A DNA stretch of 64,000 nt from Mannheimia varigena (GCF_013377235.1 NZ_CP016226.1:124001-188000), one strand, 5' to 3'. Counted from the stretch's first letter, positions 25,035-33,010 are shown. Made by a program: numbers and translations. Notes: a model not told the origin generated them from the letters alone.

Positions 25035-26101
25035 TTAAAATATTATTGATAATTATTTTATCAATAAATAATTTTGATAAAACCAAACTCCAAAGCGAGT
25101 TAGATTATCAAGTAAAAGCCCTAAGCGAGTTCCAAACTATCACAATGGCAACCATTAATGAAAAAGTGGCGAGCCACGCTGAAAGCAAACGGGCAGAAGC
25201 TGAACAGGCGAAAGCAGCAGGTAACACAACCAAAGCCCGAGAGCTAGAACAAGAAGCGGAGGAATGGGAAACGGGCGGAGCTTACCGACAAGGTGTCGAT
25301 GCCGTAACCAATGCGGTTGGTTTAGCTTTAGGTGGCAGCCCAACAGCAGGCGTTATTGCTGGAGCAGCTTCGCCTTATATCAACACACAAATCAAACAGG
25401 AAACCGAAGGCAACGAAGCCGCTAATCTGATTGCCCACGCCCTTTGGGGAGCGGTGGAGGCTTACACACAAGGCGGTAAAGCTGGAGCAGGTGCGGCGGC
25501 AGCGGTAACGGGCGAAGTAGGGGCTAACATCATCTCTCAAAGTCTTTTCGGCAAAACATCTGAAAACCTAACGGAAGCGGAGAAACGGACAGTATCGGAA
25601 CTCAGCCAAGTTGCGGCTGGATTGGCTGGTGGGTTATCAGCAAGTAGAGGAAATTCCCTATCAACGGCTCAAGCGATGAAAACTGGGCAAGAGGTAGGGA
25701 AGAATGCGGTGGATCATAATTTCTTATCTCAAGCTGAATATGCAGAGCTTGAACGATTAATGAAGAAAAAAGTTCTGACGCAAGATGAATCAATTAGGGT
25801 GCAATATTTATTAGAGAAAGATAAAGTTTCATACAGACTGTTACATATTTATAAAACTCAGCCAGAAACATTATCAGAAGGAGGAAAAGATTTACTTTTA
25901 AAATGGGTAAAAGAATATGGAAATATTCCTCAACAAATACAATTATTGAATGCACCAGCTAATTCATCAGAAATGAAGCCAGATTATTCTGATTTAAAAC
26001 TTCAAGCACAGAAAGTGTATAACTATTCAGGAAGTGTTCAGGGGCGTTTAAGTGAATCTTTGGCAACAGGTGTTTCTGTGGTAGGAACAGGGGGGGAATA
26101 G
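25031..26101 (+). CDS. Displaced CdiA-CT-type toxin cassette: pretoxin domain plus tip, cut short by a frameshift
   Basis: 356 residues from a GTG that overlaps the preceding stop; a true start is doubtful because displaced cassettes often have none. Residues 15-29 (FDKTKLQSELDYQVK) match the FDK segment of TpsA where its tip starts. A helical Ala/Glu-rich part (about 45-80) follows. Then comes a classic PT-VENN pretoxin region (about 83-230): GGAYRQGVDAVTNA, LIAHALWGAVEAY, LSQVAAGLAGGL and GKNAVDHN, where VDHN (227-230) stands for VENN. The rest is the toxin N-terminal part, with no catalytic motif seen. The frame stops at TAG 26099-26101 directly after a 7-G tract; removing one G joins it to the next ORF. 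Confidence 0.75.
   Translation: MIKILLIIILSINNFDKTKLQSELDYQVKALSEFQTITMATINEKVASHAESKRAEAEQAKAAGNTTKARELEQEAEEWETGGAYRQGVDAVTNAVGLALGGSPTAGVIAGAASPYINTQIKQETEGNEAANLIAHALWGAVEAYTQGGKAGAGAAAAVTGEVGANIISQSLFGKTSENLTEAEKRTVSELSQVAAGLAGGLSASRGNSLSTAQAMKTGQEVGKNAVDHNFLSQAEYAELERLMKKKVLTQDESIRVQYLLEKDKVSYRLLHIYKTQPETLSEGGKDLLLKWVKEYGNIPQQIQLLNAPANSSEMKPDYSDLKLQAQKVYNYSGSVQGRLSESLATGVSVVGTGGE
26090..26096 (+). repeat. G7 homopolymer at the cassette frameshift
   Basis: Seven consecutive G (26090-26096) lie in codons GGG GGG GAA TAG. With six G the frame reads on as GTGGNSLVIKGVQYAS through to 26609. A -1 shift instead stops at 26104. The tract is therefore the exact point where the cassette is broken, and a typical slipped-strand site. 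Confidence 0.85.
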
Positions 26102-26117
26102 TTTAGTTATAAAAGGC

Positions 26118-26609
26118 GTGCAATATGCTAGCAATGCAGCTAAAGGTGTTTCCTCTGCTGCACAGAAGACTGCTAATAAAATAGGCGAATTTGCAGCTAA
26201 ATATCCAAATACAACAGGAATGGTTACAGATGGAACGATAGCATTAGGCGTTCATTCTGGTTATAAAGTTTCTATAGGAGGGCAAGAGATCAATCCTTAT
26301 GAGGCAATAGGAGCATTTGGAGGTGGTGTATTAACGAGAAATCAATCTTTAAGCAACCAAATACGAATAAATCTTGGGATTGCTACAGTAACGAGTTTAT
26401 CAAAAGATCCTAGTGGAAATAGTTTAGGAAAAGATTATTTTGGAGCAGTTGCTTCACTTGTAGTCAATAAGCCATTTAGTTCACTTAATAGTAATGTTGG
26501 TCAAGTACTGAGCGGATATGCTGGTGAATATGTAGGAGATTTAGAGAGTAGAAGTAAAGAAATTAAGAATTCACTAGAAAGAATTAATAATCTAATGGAG
26601 AGTCAATAA
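26118..26609 (+). pseudogene. C-terminal toxin portion of the displaced cassette, out of frame
   Basis: 163 residues from GTG 26118, but the frame is open back to 26085, and no ribosome binding site precedes the GTG. So it is better read as the continuation of the ORF ending at 26101 after a one-base change in the G7 tract; the fused product would have about 525 residues. The protein is Gly/Ser/Ala-rich (ALGVHSGYKVSIGGQEINPYEAIGAF, GAVASLVVNKPF) with no nuclease motif that I recognise. The partner at 26609 is a membrane protein, so a membrane-acting toxin is a reasonable guess. Its stop overlaps the next start (TAATG). Confidence 0.65.
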
Positions 26610-26860
26610 TGAAAAAAAATGGGGCTCTTCATTGGATATTGATGTTTATTTTAATATATTTAGTTTTTTTGCTGAAGTTTATTGGCTTGTCAGTTTATGG
26701 ATATTTTAAGTATGGAGGATGGTATTGGTTTGATGATGCATTTATAGAGACTTTCAAGATAAGTGCTATTGCCTTTGTTGCGGTACTTATAAGAGCAAAA
26801 ATATATTCATTCATTAAACTGAAGAAAATGAAAGAAAAGGAGAGAAATAATAATGAGTAA
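26609..26860 (+). CDS. Small membrane protein, probable immunity protein of the displaced cassette
   Basis: 83 residues with two hydrophobic segments (about 8-32 and 48-64) joined by an aromatic loop (GYFKYGGWYWFDD) and a Lys/Glu-rich tail. The start overlaps the toxin fragment's stop by one base (TAATG), the tight coupling expected for a toxin-immunity pair. Immunity proteins against pore-forming CDI toxins are small inner-membrane proteins of this sort. I do not recognise the family. Codon use is strongly AT-rich, like the rest of the cassette. Confidence 0.6.
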   Translation: MKKNGALHWILMFILIYLVFLLKFIGLSVYGYFKYGGWYWFDDAFIETFKISAIAFVAVLIRAKIYSFIKLKKMKEKERNNNE

Positions 26861-27019
26861 ATACTTGTTCAGTTAAGTTTGCTAACTCCTATACCACTAA
26901 CGTCCACGCTAGTGCTATTTAATATTTAGTTACAAGTGGTCAATTATGTTGAATATTTTGCAAATTTTATCGGCAAATCGACAGCTTGTTTTGGTACGAG
27001 CGAGGACGCTTGCACTATC
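26858..27019 (+). repeat. Repeat copy A, upstream of the barstar-like gene
   Basis: About 160 bp that recur at 27368-27529, with long identical stretches such as GTCCACGCTAGTGCTATTTA. It contains a decayed inverted uptake-signal pair (ACAAGTGGT and ACAGCTTGT, each one base off) and ends in GGTACGAGCGAGGACGCTTGC. The GGAGGG ribosome binding site of the barstar-like gene lies immediately after it. Confidence 0.8.
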
Positions 27020-27033
27020 GGAGGGCTTGGTAA

Positions 27034-27342
27034 ATGGAAGTAGTGATAGATTTACAAAAAATAAAATCACCCCATGATTTTTATGAACAATTAACCCAGC
27101 AAGTTGATTTTGGAGCTTTCTTTGGTCGTAATTTAGATGCTTTTTGGGATATATTGACTTGTTGGAAGAAAAAAATATTGTTTATTAATTTTTCTTTGCT
27201 AGATGATGATATTTATGAGTTTATTATAAATATTGTATCCATGATAAATGAATATAATTTGGAAAAGATTAAGCTTAGATTAAGATCAAGAGAATTTATT
27301 CATTTAAACATTTATTCACACGATACACGTAGGTTGGGTTGA
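27034..27342 (+). CDS. Barstar-family protein (orphan ribonuclease inhibitor / immunity)
   Basis: 102 residues; GGAGGG lies 9 nt before the ATG. The N-terminal half (IDLQKIKSPHDFYEQLTQQV and FGAFFGRNLDAFWDILTCW) is the barstar signature, in which GRNLDAFWD forms the barnase-binding face. Barstar proteins inhibit barnase-like RNases and often serve as immunity proteins for secreted RNase toxins. No matching toxin is seen nearby, so it looks like an immunity gene kept from a lost cassette. The last residues TRRLG and the stop are encoded by the palindromic element at 27333-27359, so the natural C-terminus may have been replaced. Confidence 0.82.
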   Translation: MEVVIDLQKIKSPHDFYEQLTQQVDFGAFFGRNLDAFWDILTCWKKKILFINFSLLDDDIYEFIINIVSMINEYNLEKIKLRLRSREFIHLNIYSHDTRRLG

Positions 27343-27359
27343 GCTTGCGAAAACCCAAC
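27333..27359. repeat. Short palindromic element at the 3' end of the barstar-like gene
   Basis: GTTGGGTT (27333-27340) pairs with AACCCAAC (27352-27359) around GAGCTTGCGAA. It looks like a dispersed REP-like hairpin. It supplies the stop codon of the barstar-like gene and could act as its terminator or mRNA end-stabiliser. Confidence 0.6.
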
Positions 27360-27367
27360 GTAAAGAA

Positions 27368-27529
27368 TAAATACTTGTTGGTTTAGGCTTTTCTAACCCT
27401 GATAGTGCTATTGTCCACGCTAGTGCTATTTAATATTTAGTTACAAGCGGTTAATTATGTTAAATGTTTTGCAAATTTTAGCAGTAAATCGACCGCTTGT
27501 TTGGTATGAGCGAGAATGCTCGCACCATC
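27368..27529 (+). repeat. Repeat copy B, downstream of the barstar-like gene
   Basis: Second copy of the ~160-bp repeat seen at 26858-27019. Here the internal uptake-signal pair is intact (ACAAGCGGTT and CGACCGCTTGT), and the end forms the hairpin GCGAG AATG CTCGC. Direct repeats on both sides of one immunity gene are what cassette duplication or homologous exchange would leave. Confidence 0.8.
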
Positions 27530-27531
27530 AG

Positions 27532-27580
27532 TGATAATAAGCACAACCAAAATTAAAATTGCTTCAAATAAATTTATAAT
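27532..27580 (-). pseudogene. Remnant of a paeA-like 5' end
   Basis: On the minus strand this reads INLFEAILILVVLIIT, almost the first 16 residues of PaeA (MNLFEAILILIALIII). The DNA closely matches 9023-9071, and the sequence upstream of both matches for only a few bases. The ATG has become ATA and the homology stops abruptly at repeat copy B. So the CDI island apparently captured or abuts a broken copy of the gene that now lies at 7777-9069. Confidence 0.7.
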
Positions 27581-27600
27581 AGATTTTAGATAAAATAAAA

Positions 27601-27647
27601 ATCTGCACCTTAATCAGTTGGTTTACTCCAACTTTTGGCGTGCAGAT
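27601..27647 (-). terminator. Nested hairpin terminator of ssb
   Basis: ATCTGCAC (27601-27608) pairs with GTGCAGAT (27640-27647), enclosing AGTTGG/CCAACT (27616-27621 with 27628-27633). On the minus strand it is followed by a T-rich run (TTTTTATTTTA). It lies 28 nt past the ssb stop. Confidence 0.75.
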
Positions 27648-27674
27648 CGGATTTGCGTTTAAATTGATTAATGA

Positions 27675-28193
27675 TTAGAACGGAATATCATCATCAAAGT
27701 TATTCATTGCAGGCTCAGCTTGTGGAGTAGGTTTAGATTGCTGCGGTGCTGAGCTTGACGTTTGGTTATAGCCATAATTGCTATTGCCTTGATTATAACT
27801 ATTGCCCGCAGGTGCTGAATTACCCCAACCGCCTTGCTGACCGCCCATATCGTTACCTTGACGGCTACCTAACATTTGTAATACATCGCCTTGAATTTCG
27901 GTAGTGTAGCGATCTTGTCCGTTTTGGTCTTGCCATTTACGGGTTTTTAAACGACCTTCCACATAAACTTGTGAGCCTTTACGTAAGTATTGACCGCAAA
28001 CCTCTGCTTGGCGGCGATAAAATACAATTCTATGCCATTCTGTTACTTCACGACGTTCGCCTGTGTTTTTATCTGTCCAACTTTCTGATGTTGCAACACT
28101 AATGTTTGCAACCGCTTCGCCATTTGGCATTGTACGCATTTCTGGGTCGTTACCTAAGTTACCCACGATAATTACTTTATTGATACCAGCCAT
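27675..28193 (-). CDS. ssb: Single-stranded DNA-binding protein
   Basis: 172 residues (E. coli 178). The OB-fold domain (about 1-112) starts MAGINKVIIVGNLGNDPEMR and includes the ssDNA-binding aromatics in WHRIVFYRRQAE and YVEGRLKTRKWQD. A disordered Gly/Gln/Asn/Ser linker follows (about 113-160), and the tail ends MNNFDDDIPF, the acidic tip that recruits repair and replication enzymes. It is divergent from uvrA across a 159-nt gap with a LexA box, the arrangement also found in E. coli. Confidence 0.98.
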   Translation of the reverse strand: MAGINKVIIVGNLGNDPEMRTMPNGEAVANISVATSESWTDKNTGERREVTEWHRIVFYRRQAEVCGQYLRKGSQVYVEGRLKTRKWQDQNGQDRYTTEIQGDVLQMLGSRQGNDMGGQQGGWGNSAPAGNSYNQGNSNYGYNQTSSSAPQQSKPTPQAEPAMNNFDDDIPF

Positions 28194-28264
28194 AAAATCC
28201 TCTGTGTTTTTATTTCAAAAATCGGGAGTATTCTACCCGAAAATTGGCTTATTGAACACAGAAA

Positions 28265-28284
28265 AACTGATATTTTGTACAGTT
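28265..28284. promoter_or_regulatory. LexA (SOS) box between ssb and uvrA
   Basis: AACTGATATTTTGTACAGTT fits the LexA consensus CTG-N10-CAG (CTG 28267-28269, CAG 28280-28282) with an AT-rich spacer. It lies 69 nt before the uvrA start, within the shared ssb/uvrA promoter region, as in other gammaproteobacteria where uvrA is SOS-induced. Confidence 0.85.
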
Positions 28285-28352
28285 TTATCAAAATATGCGA
28301 TAATGCTCGAAAATTTAGAAAATAGAGCTAGACATAATTGGATATAGGAAAT

Positions 28353-31181
28353 ATGCAACATATTGATATTCGTGGAGCAAGAACCCACAACTTAAAAAAC
28401 ATCAATTTAATCTTACCGAGAGATAAATTTATTGTCATCACAGGGCTTTCCGGCTCAGGTAAATCTTCCCTAGCCTTTGATACTCTTTATGCAGAGGGGC
28501 AACGCCGTTATGTAGAATCCCTTTCTGCCTATGCTCGCCAGTTCCTTTCTTTAATGGAAAAGCCTGATGTCGATCATATTGAAGGGCTTTCGCCTGCGAT
28601 TTCGATTGAGCAGAAATCTACTTCTCACAACCCTCGCTCAACGGTGGGAACGGTTACGGAAATCCACGACTATCTGCGTTTATTGTTTGCTCGTGTGGGC
28701 GAACCACGTTGCCCTGATCACGATGTGCCGTTAGCTGCGCAAACTATTTCGCAAATGGTGGATAGGGTGCTAGAAGAGCCTGAAGGTAAAAGGTTAATGT
28801 TGCTTGCCCCAGTAGTAAAAGATCGTAAAGGCGAACACGTAAAATTATTGGAAAATTTGACCGCTAGTGGCTATCTGCGTGCCAGAATTGACGGCGAAAT
28901 TTGTGATTTATCAGACCCACCAGCATTAGAACTTCAGAAAAAACACACCATTGAAGTAGTGGTAGATCGCTTTAAAGTAAGAGATGATCTTGCAACACGT
29001 TTAGCCGAATCATTTGAAACTGCATTAGATTTATCAGGCTCAACTGCGATTATTGCGGATATGGATGATCCAAATGCGGACGAAATTGTCTTTTCATCGA
29101 GCTTTGCTTGCCCGCATTGTGGCTATTCATTACAAGAATTAGAACCACGTTTATTTTCATTCAATAACCCTGCTGGAGCTTGCCCGAGTTGTGATGGCTT
29201 AGGCGTAGAGCAGTTTTTTGATGAAAAGAAAGTGGTACAAAATTACGATGTTTCATTAGCTGCAGGAGCAATTAAAGGCTGGGATCGCCGTAGTTTTTAT
29301 TATTTCGGGCTACTTAAAGCCGTTGCTGAACACTACGGTTTTGATTTAGAAACACCATTCGGACAGTTATCGAAAAAGCATCAAAATCTTATTCTAAATG
29401 GCACAAAAGAAGAGATTGAGTTTGTTTACGTTAATGACAGGGGCGATAAAGTTAAACGCAAACACACTTTTGAAGGTGTGTTGAAGAATATGGCTCGCCG
29501 CTATAAAGAAACCGAATCTAACTCAGTGCGAGATGAATTAGCAAAATATATTAACACTCGCCCTTGCGTAGAGTGTGAAGGATCTCGTTTACGCCGTGAA
29601 GCTCGCTATGTTTTCCTTGATAAAACTAACCTACCGATGGTATCTGAAAAAAGTATTGGCGAGGCGTTGGCTTTCTTTGAGGAGATTAAGTTATCAGGGC
29701 AAAGAGAGAAAATTGCGGAAAAAATTCTAAAAGAGATCCGTGAGCGTTTACAGTTCTTGGTAAATGTGGGCTTGAATTATCTTTCGCTTTCTCGTTCGGC
29801 GGAAACCCTTTCAGGTGGCGAGGCACAACGTATCCGTCTTGCCAGTCAAATTGGGGCTGGTTTAGTGGGCGTGATGTATGTGTTAGATGAACCTTCCATT
29901 GGTTTGCACCAACGTGATAACGAACGTTTGCTAAATACGCTTATTCATTTGCGTAACTTAGGTAACACCGTGATTGTGGTTGAACACGATGAAGATGCTA
30001 TTCGAGCCGCTGATCATATTGTGGATATCGGACCGGGTGCAGGGGTGCACGGTGGGCAAGTGATCGCACAAGGAACGGCTAAAGAAATTATGCAGATTGA
30101 AGAGTCAATAACAGGACAATTTCTTTCAGGCAAACAGAAAATTGAAATTCCAGCCCAACGTGTGGCTTACGACTCAGCCAAAGTCTTAACTCTTTCAGGA
30201 GCAAGCGGCAATAACTTGAAGAAAGTGAAGTTGGAAATTCCAGTGGGTCTATTTACTTGTATCACGGGGGTGTCTGGTTCGGGTAAATCAACCCTAATCA
30301 ATGATACTTTATTCCCACTCGCTCAAAATGCGTTAAACCGTGCAGAAAATAGCGATGTTGCCCCTTATGAATCTATTGATGGTTTAGCTCATTTTGATAA
30401 AGTGATCGACATCGATCAAAGTCCGATCGGACGAACCCCTCGCTCAAATCCAGCTACTTACACGGGGCTATTTACCCCAATTCGTGAATTGTTTGCAGGT
30501 ACGCAAGAGGCACGGGCAAGAGGCTATAACGTAGGGCGTTTTAGTTTCAATGTGCGTGGTGGTCGCTGTGAAGCCTGTCAAGGTGATGGTGTAATCAAGG
30601 TTGAAATGCACTTCTTACCAGATGTTTATGTACCTTGCGATCATTGTAAAGGCAAACGCTATAACCGTGAAACCCTTGAAATTCGCTATAAAGGTAAAAC
30701 CATTCACCAAGTGTTAGAAATGACGGTGGAAGAGGCGAGAGAGTTTTTCGCACCGGTACCGATGATTGCTCGTAAACTACAAACCTTGATGGACGTTGGG
30801 TTATCTTATATCCGTTTAGGTCAATCTTCTACTACCCTTTCAGGTGGAGAAGCACAACGTGTGAAACTTGCCACTGAGCTTTCAAAACGTGATACAGGCA
30901 AAACCCTTTATATTTTAGACGAACCAACCACAGGGTTACATTTTGCCGATATCAAACAGCTGCTTGGCGTGTTACATCGTTTGCGTGATCAAGGCAATAC
31001 GATTGTGGTGATCGAACATAATTTAGATGTTATCAAAACCGCAGACTGGATTGTTGATCTAGGTCCTGAAGGCGGTAGCGGCGGTGGCGAGATTATTGCC
31101 ACAGGCACACCGGAACAAGTAGCTAAAGACAAACGCTCCCATACTGCAAGGTTCCTAAAAGAGATCTTATCAAAAGACTAA
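28353..31181 (+). CDS. uvrA: Excinuclease ABC subunit A
   Basis: DNA damage recognition ATPase of nucleotide excision repair, 942 residues (E. coli 940). The first ABC module has Walker A GLSGSGKS (about 31-38), a zinc finger CPHCGYSL...CPSCDGLG, and signature LSGGEAQRIRLASQIG. The second has GVSGSGKST, the zinc module CEACQGDG...CDHCKGKRY, and LSGGEAQRVKLATEL. The ATG at 28353 (AGGA upstream) is preferred over an in-frame TTG at 28338, since the protein then begins MQHIDIRGARTHNLK. Confidence 0.98.
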   Translation: MQHIDIRGARTHNLKNINLILPRDKFIVITGLSGSGKSSLAFDTLYAEGQRRYVESLSAYARQFLSLMEKPDVDHIEGLSPAISIEQKSTSHNPRSTVGTVTEIHDYLRLLFARVGEPRCPDHDVPLAAQTISQMVDRVLEEPEGKRLMLLAPVVKDRKGEHVKLLENLTASGYLRARIDGEICDLSDPPALELQKKHTIEVVVDRFKVRDDLATRLAESFETALDLSGSTAIIADMDDPNADEIVFSSSFACPHCGYSLQELEPRLFSFNNPAGACPSCDGLGVEQFFDEKKVVQNYDVSLAAGAIKGWDRRSFYYFGLLKAVAEHYGFDLETPFGQLSKKHQNLILNGTKEEIEFVYVNDRGDKVKRKHTFEGVLKNMARRYKETESNSVRDELAKYINTRPCVECEGSRLRREARYVFLDKTNLPMVSEKSIGEALAFFEEIKLSGQREKIAEKILKEIRERLQFLVNVGLNYLSLSRSAETLSGGEAQRIRLASQIGAGLVGVMYVLDEPSIGLHQRDNERLLNTLIHLRNLGNTVIVVEHDEDAIRAADHIVDIGPGAGVHGGQVIAQGTAKEIMQIEESITGQFLSGKQKIEIPAQRVAYDSAKVLTLSGASGNNLKKVKLEIPVGLFTCITGVSGSGKSTLINDTLFPLAQNALNRAENSDVAPYESIDGLAHFDKVIDIDQSPIGRTPRSNPATYTGLFTPIRELFAGTQEARARGYNVGRFSFNVRGGRCEACQGDGVIKVEMHFLPDVYVPCDHCKGKRYNRETLEIRYKGKTIHQVLEMTVEEAREFFAPVPMIARKLQTLMDVGLSYIRLGQSSTTLSGGEAQRVKLATELSKRDTGKTLYILDEPTTGLHFADIKQLLGVLHRLRDQGNTIVVIEHNLDVIKTADWIVDLGPEGGSGGGEIIATGTPEQVAKDKRSHTARFLKEILSKD

Positions 31182-31195
31182 CACATATACAGACT

Positions 31196-31259
31196 ACAAG
31201 CGGTCATATTTTTAGAATTTTTTGCATTTGCAATATTCGGAAGAAATATGGCCGCTTGT
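31196..31259. terminator. Inverted uptake-signal pair between convergent uvrA and sulP
   Basis: ACAAGCGGTCATATTT (31196-31211) pairs with AAATATGGCCGCTTGT (31244-31259) over 16 bp with one G-T pair. T runs flank the stem on both strands, so it should terminate both convergent genes. Confidence 0.82.
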
Positions 31260-31276
31260 TTTGCTATTCAGTCTTA

Positions 31277-33010
31277 TCATAATCCAGTTCGGATTTTCTC
31301 AAAAGCCATTTCTAAATCACTACTAAAATGAATCTGTTGAATTTCACTTACCGTTTTTTGAGAACGAACTAGCATTCTCATCGGTTGAAACTGCACATTA
31401 CAGAGGTGCAGATTTTGATGCGGCAACATATGTTGAACAAAACGGGTTAAAGCATGAATTCCCCCTGTATCAAGCACAGTTACCGCATCGCATTGTAAAA
31501 TAATATGTTCGATTTCACGATCCGTGTGGACTGTTTTGTCGTGCAAATCCGCAAAGAGATTATCTGCTGCAGCAAAAAAGAGTGGACCACTAATGCGGTA
31601 AACTAACACATCTTCTAAATCACTTGGGTGAGCTATTTCAAAAGATTTTGTCATTTCCGCAATGGTACGAATAAAGAGCAGACTTGCCAGTAATACGCCC
31701 ACAGTGATCGCAATTACCATATCAAAGAGTACGGTTAAGGTAATGCAAGTGAGTAATACCGCAATTTCATTTTTACCTGAACGGCGACTTAATTGAATGA
31801 TTTGTGGTAGATCCGCCATATTCCAAGCCACAATAAGCAATAATGCTGCCATTGAGGAAAGGGGTAAATAAGAGAGGGCTTTAGCGAAAAAGAGCAAGGC
31901 AAAAAGCACGAGTAAGGCGTGAATTACGCTAGAGATAGGTGATACGGCACCAGAACGCACATTGGCTGCTGAGCGGGCAATTGCCGCAGTTGCTGTAATT
32001 CCTCCTAAAAATGGCGAGGCAATGTTACCTAACCCTTGTGCTAATAACTCATTGTTGGAATGGTGTTTGGTATCTGTCATATTATCGCAAACAACTGCAC
32101 ATAATAGCGACTCTATCGCTCCAAGCATAGCCATAGAAAAAGCAGCCGGAAGTAGAGCTTGAATAGTAGTTAAGTTCCAATTAATAAGATTACCTTCAGA
32201 GTTAGGAATATTCCAAGGTAGGATAAATTCCGGTAAAACGCTTGGAATACCATAGCCTGTGGTACCGTCTGGTAGCGTATATTGGAATGCAGAGCCAATA
32301 GTAGCCACGTTTTGCCCGAGATGGATAAGCAGTAGCGACAGTAATGTGCCGATGAATACAGCAGGTAGATGCCCTGGAATAGGTAAGCGTAATTTATGCC
32401 AACGGGTTAAGATTAAAAGTGTAGCACAGCCAACTAAAGTATCAGCCCAACTGATAGTAGGTAAAGCAGAGAAAATGGTTTCAACCTTAGCGAGATAATG
32501 CTCTGGCATTTTCTCAATGGTTAAGCCTAAGAAATCCTTAATTTGCAGTGTGGCGATCACAATACCGATCCCACAGGTAAAACCAAGCGTTACGGGCAAT
32601 GGAATATATTCAATTAAACGACCTAGTCGTAGTAACGCCATTAAGACTAAAATAATGCCCGAAAGCATTGTTGCTATTAGTAAACCACTCAATCCAAATT
32701 GTTGCGTTACGGGGTATAAAATAACCACAAAAGCCGCTGTCGGCCCTGAAATATTAAAGCGAGAACCACCTGCTAAAGCGATCACAATACCCGCTACAAT
32801 TGCTGTATACAAACCGTGTTGAGGAGGCACTCCACTAGCAATAGCTAATGCCATTGAAAGTGGAATAGCAATGACACCGACGGTTAAGCCGGAGATAATA
32901 TCTCTTATGAGATGTTTTTGGGTATAACCTGCCTTGAAAGCATCTTTTAACGCACTAAAAGGTTTGACCGCGAGAAAGGTATTTTTTGCTAAAAACCATT
33001 TGTTTAACAT
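31277..33010 (-). CDS. SulP-family anion transporter with STAS domain
   Basis: 577 residues. A Sulfate_transp membrane domain of about 12-14 helices (about 25-440) begins GYTQKHLIRDIISGLTVGVIAIPLSMALAIASGV, with the family signature GTSRFNISGPTAAF-like segment (GGSRFNISGPTAAFVV). A cytoplasmic STAS domain follows (about 460-575), including VLDTGGIHAL. Family members carry sulfate, dicarboxylates (DauA/YchM) or bicarbonate; the substrate cannot be read here. It is transcribed alone and convergent with uvrA. Confidence 0.9.
   Translation of the reverse strand: MLNKWFLAKNTFLAVKPFSALKDAFKAGYTQKHLIRDIISGLTVGVIAIPLSMALAIASGVPPQHGLYTAIVAGIVIALAGGSRFNISGPTAAFVVILYPVTQQFGLSGLLIATMLSGIILVLMALLRLGRLIEYIPLPVTLGFTCGIGIVIATLQIKDFLGLTIEKMPEHYLAKVETIFSALPTISWADTLVGCATLLILTRWHKLRLPIPGHLPAVFIGTLLSLLLIHLGQNVATIGSAFQYTLPDGTTGYGIPSVLPEFILPWNIPNSEGNLINWNLTTIQALLPAAFSMAMLGAIESLLCAVVCDNMTDTKHHSNNELLAQGLGNIASPFLGGITATAAIARSAANVRSGAVSPISSVIHALLVLFALLFFAKALSYLPLSSMAALLLIVAWNMADLPQIIQLSRRSGKNEIAVLLTCITLTVLFDMVIAITVGVLLASLLFIRTIAEMTKSFEIAHPSDLEDVLVYRISGPLFFAAADNLFADLHDKTVHTDREIEHIILQCDAVTVLDTGGIHALTRFVQHMLPHQNLHLCNVQFQPMRMLVRSQKTVSEIQQIHFSSDLEMAFEKIRTGL

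Noticed and set aside
26085..26118. Programmed -1 ribosomal frameshift at the G7 tract
   Set aside because: The -1 frame stops at 26104; only +1 (or -2) joins the frames, so a tract-length change is the simpler reading.
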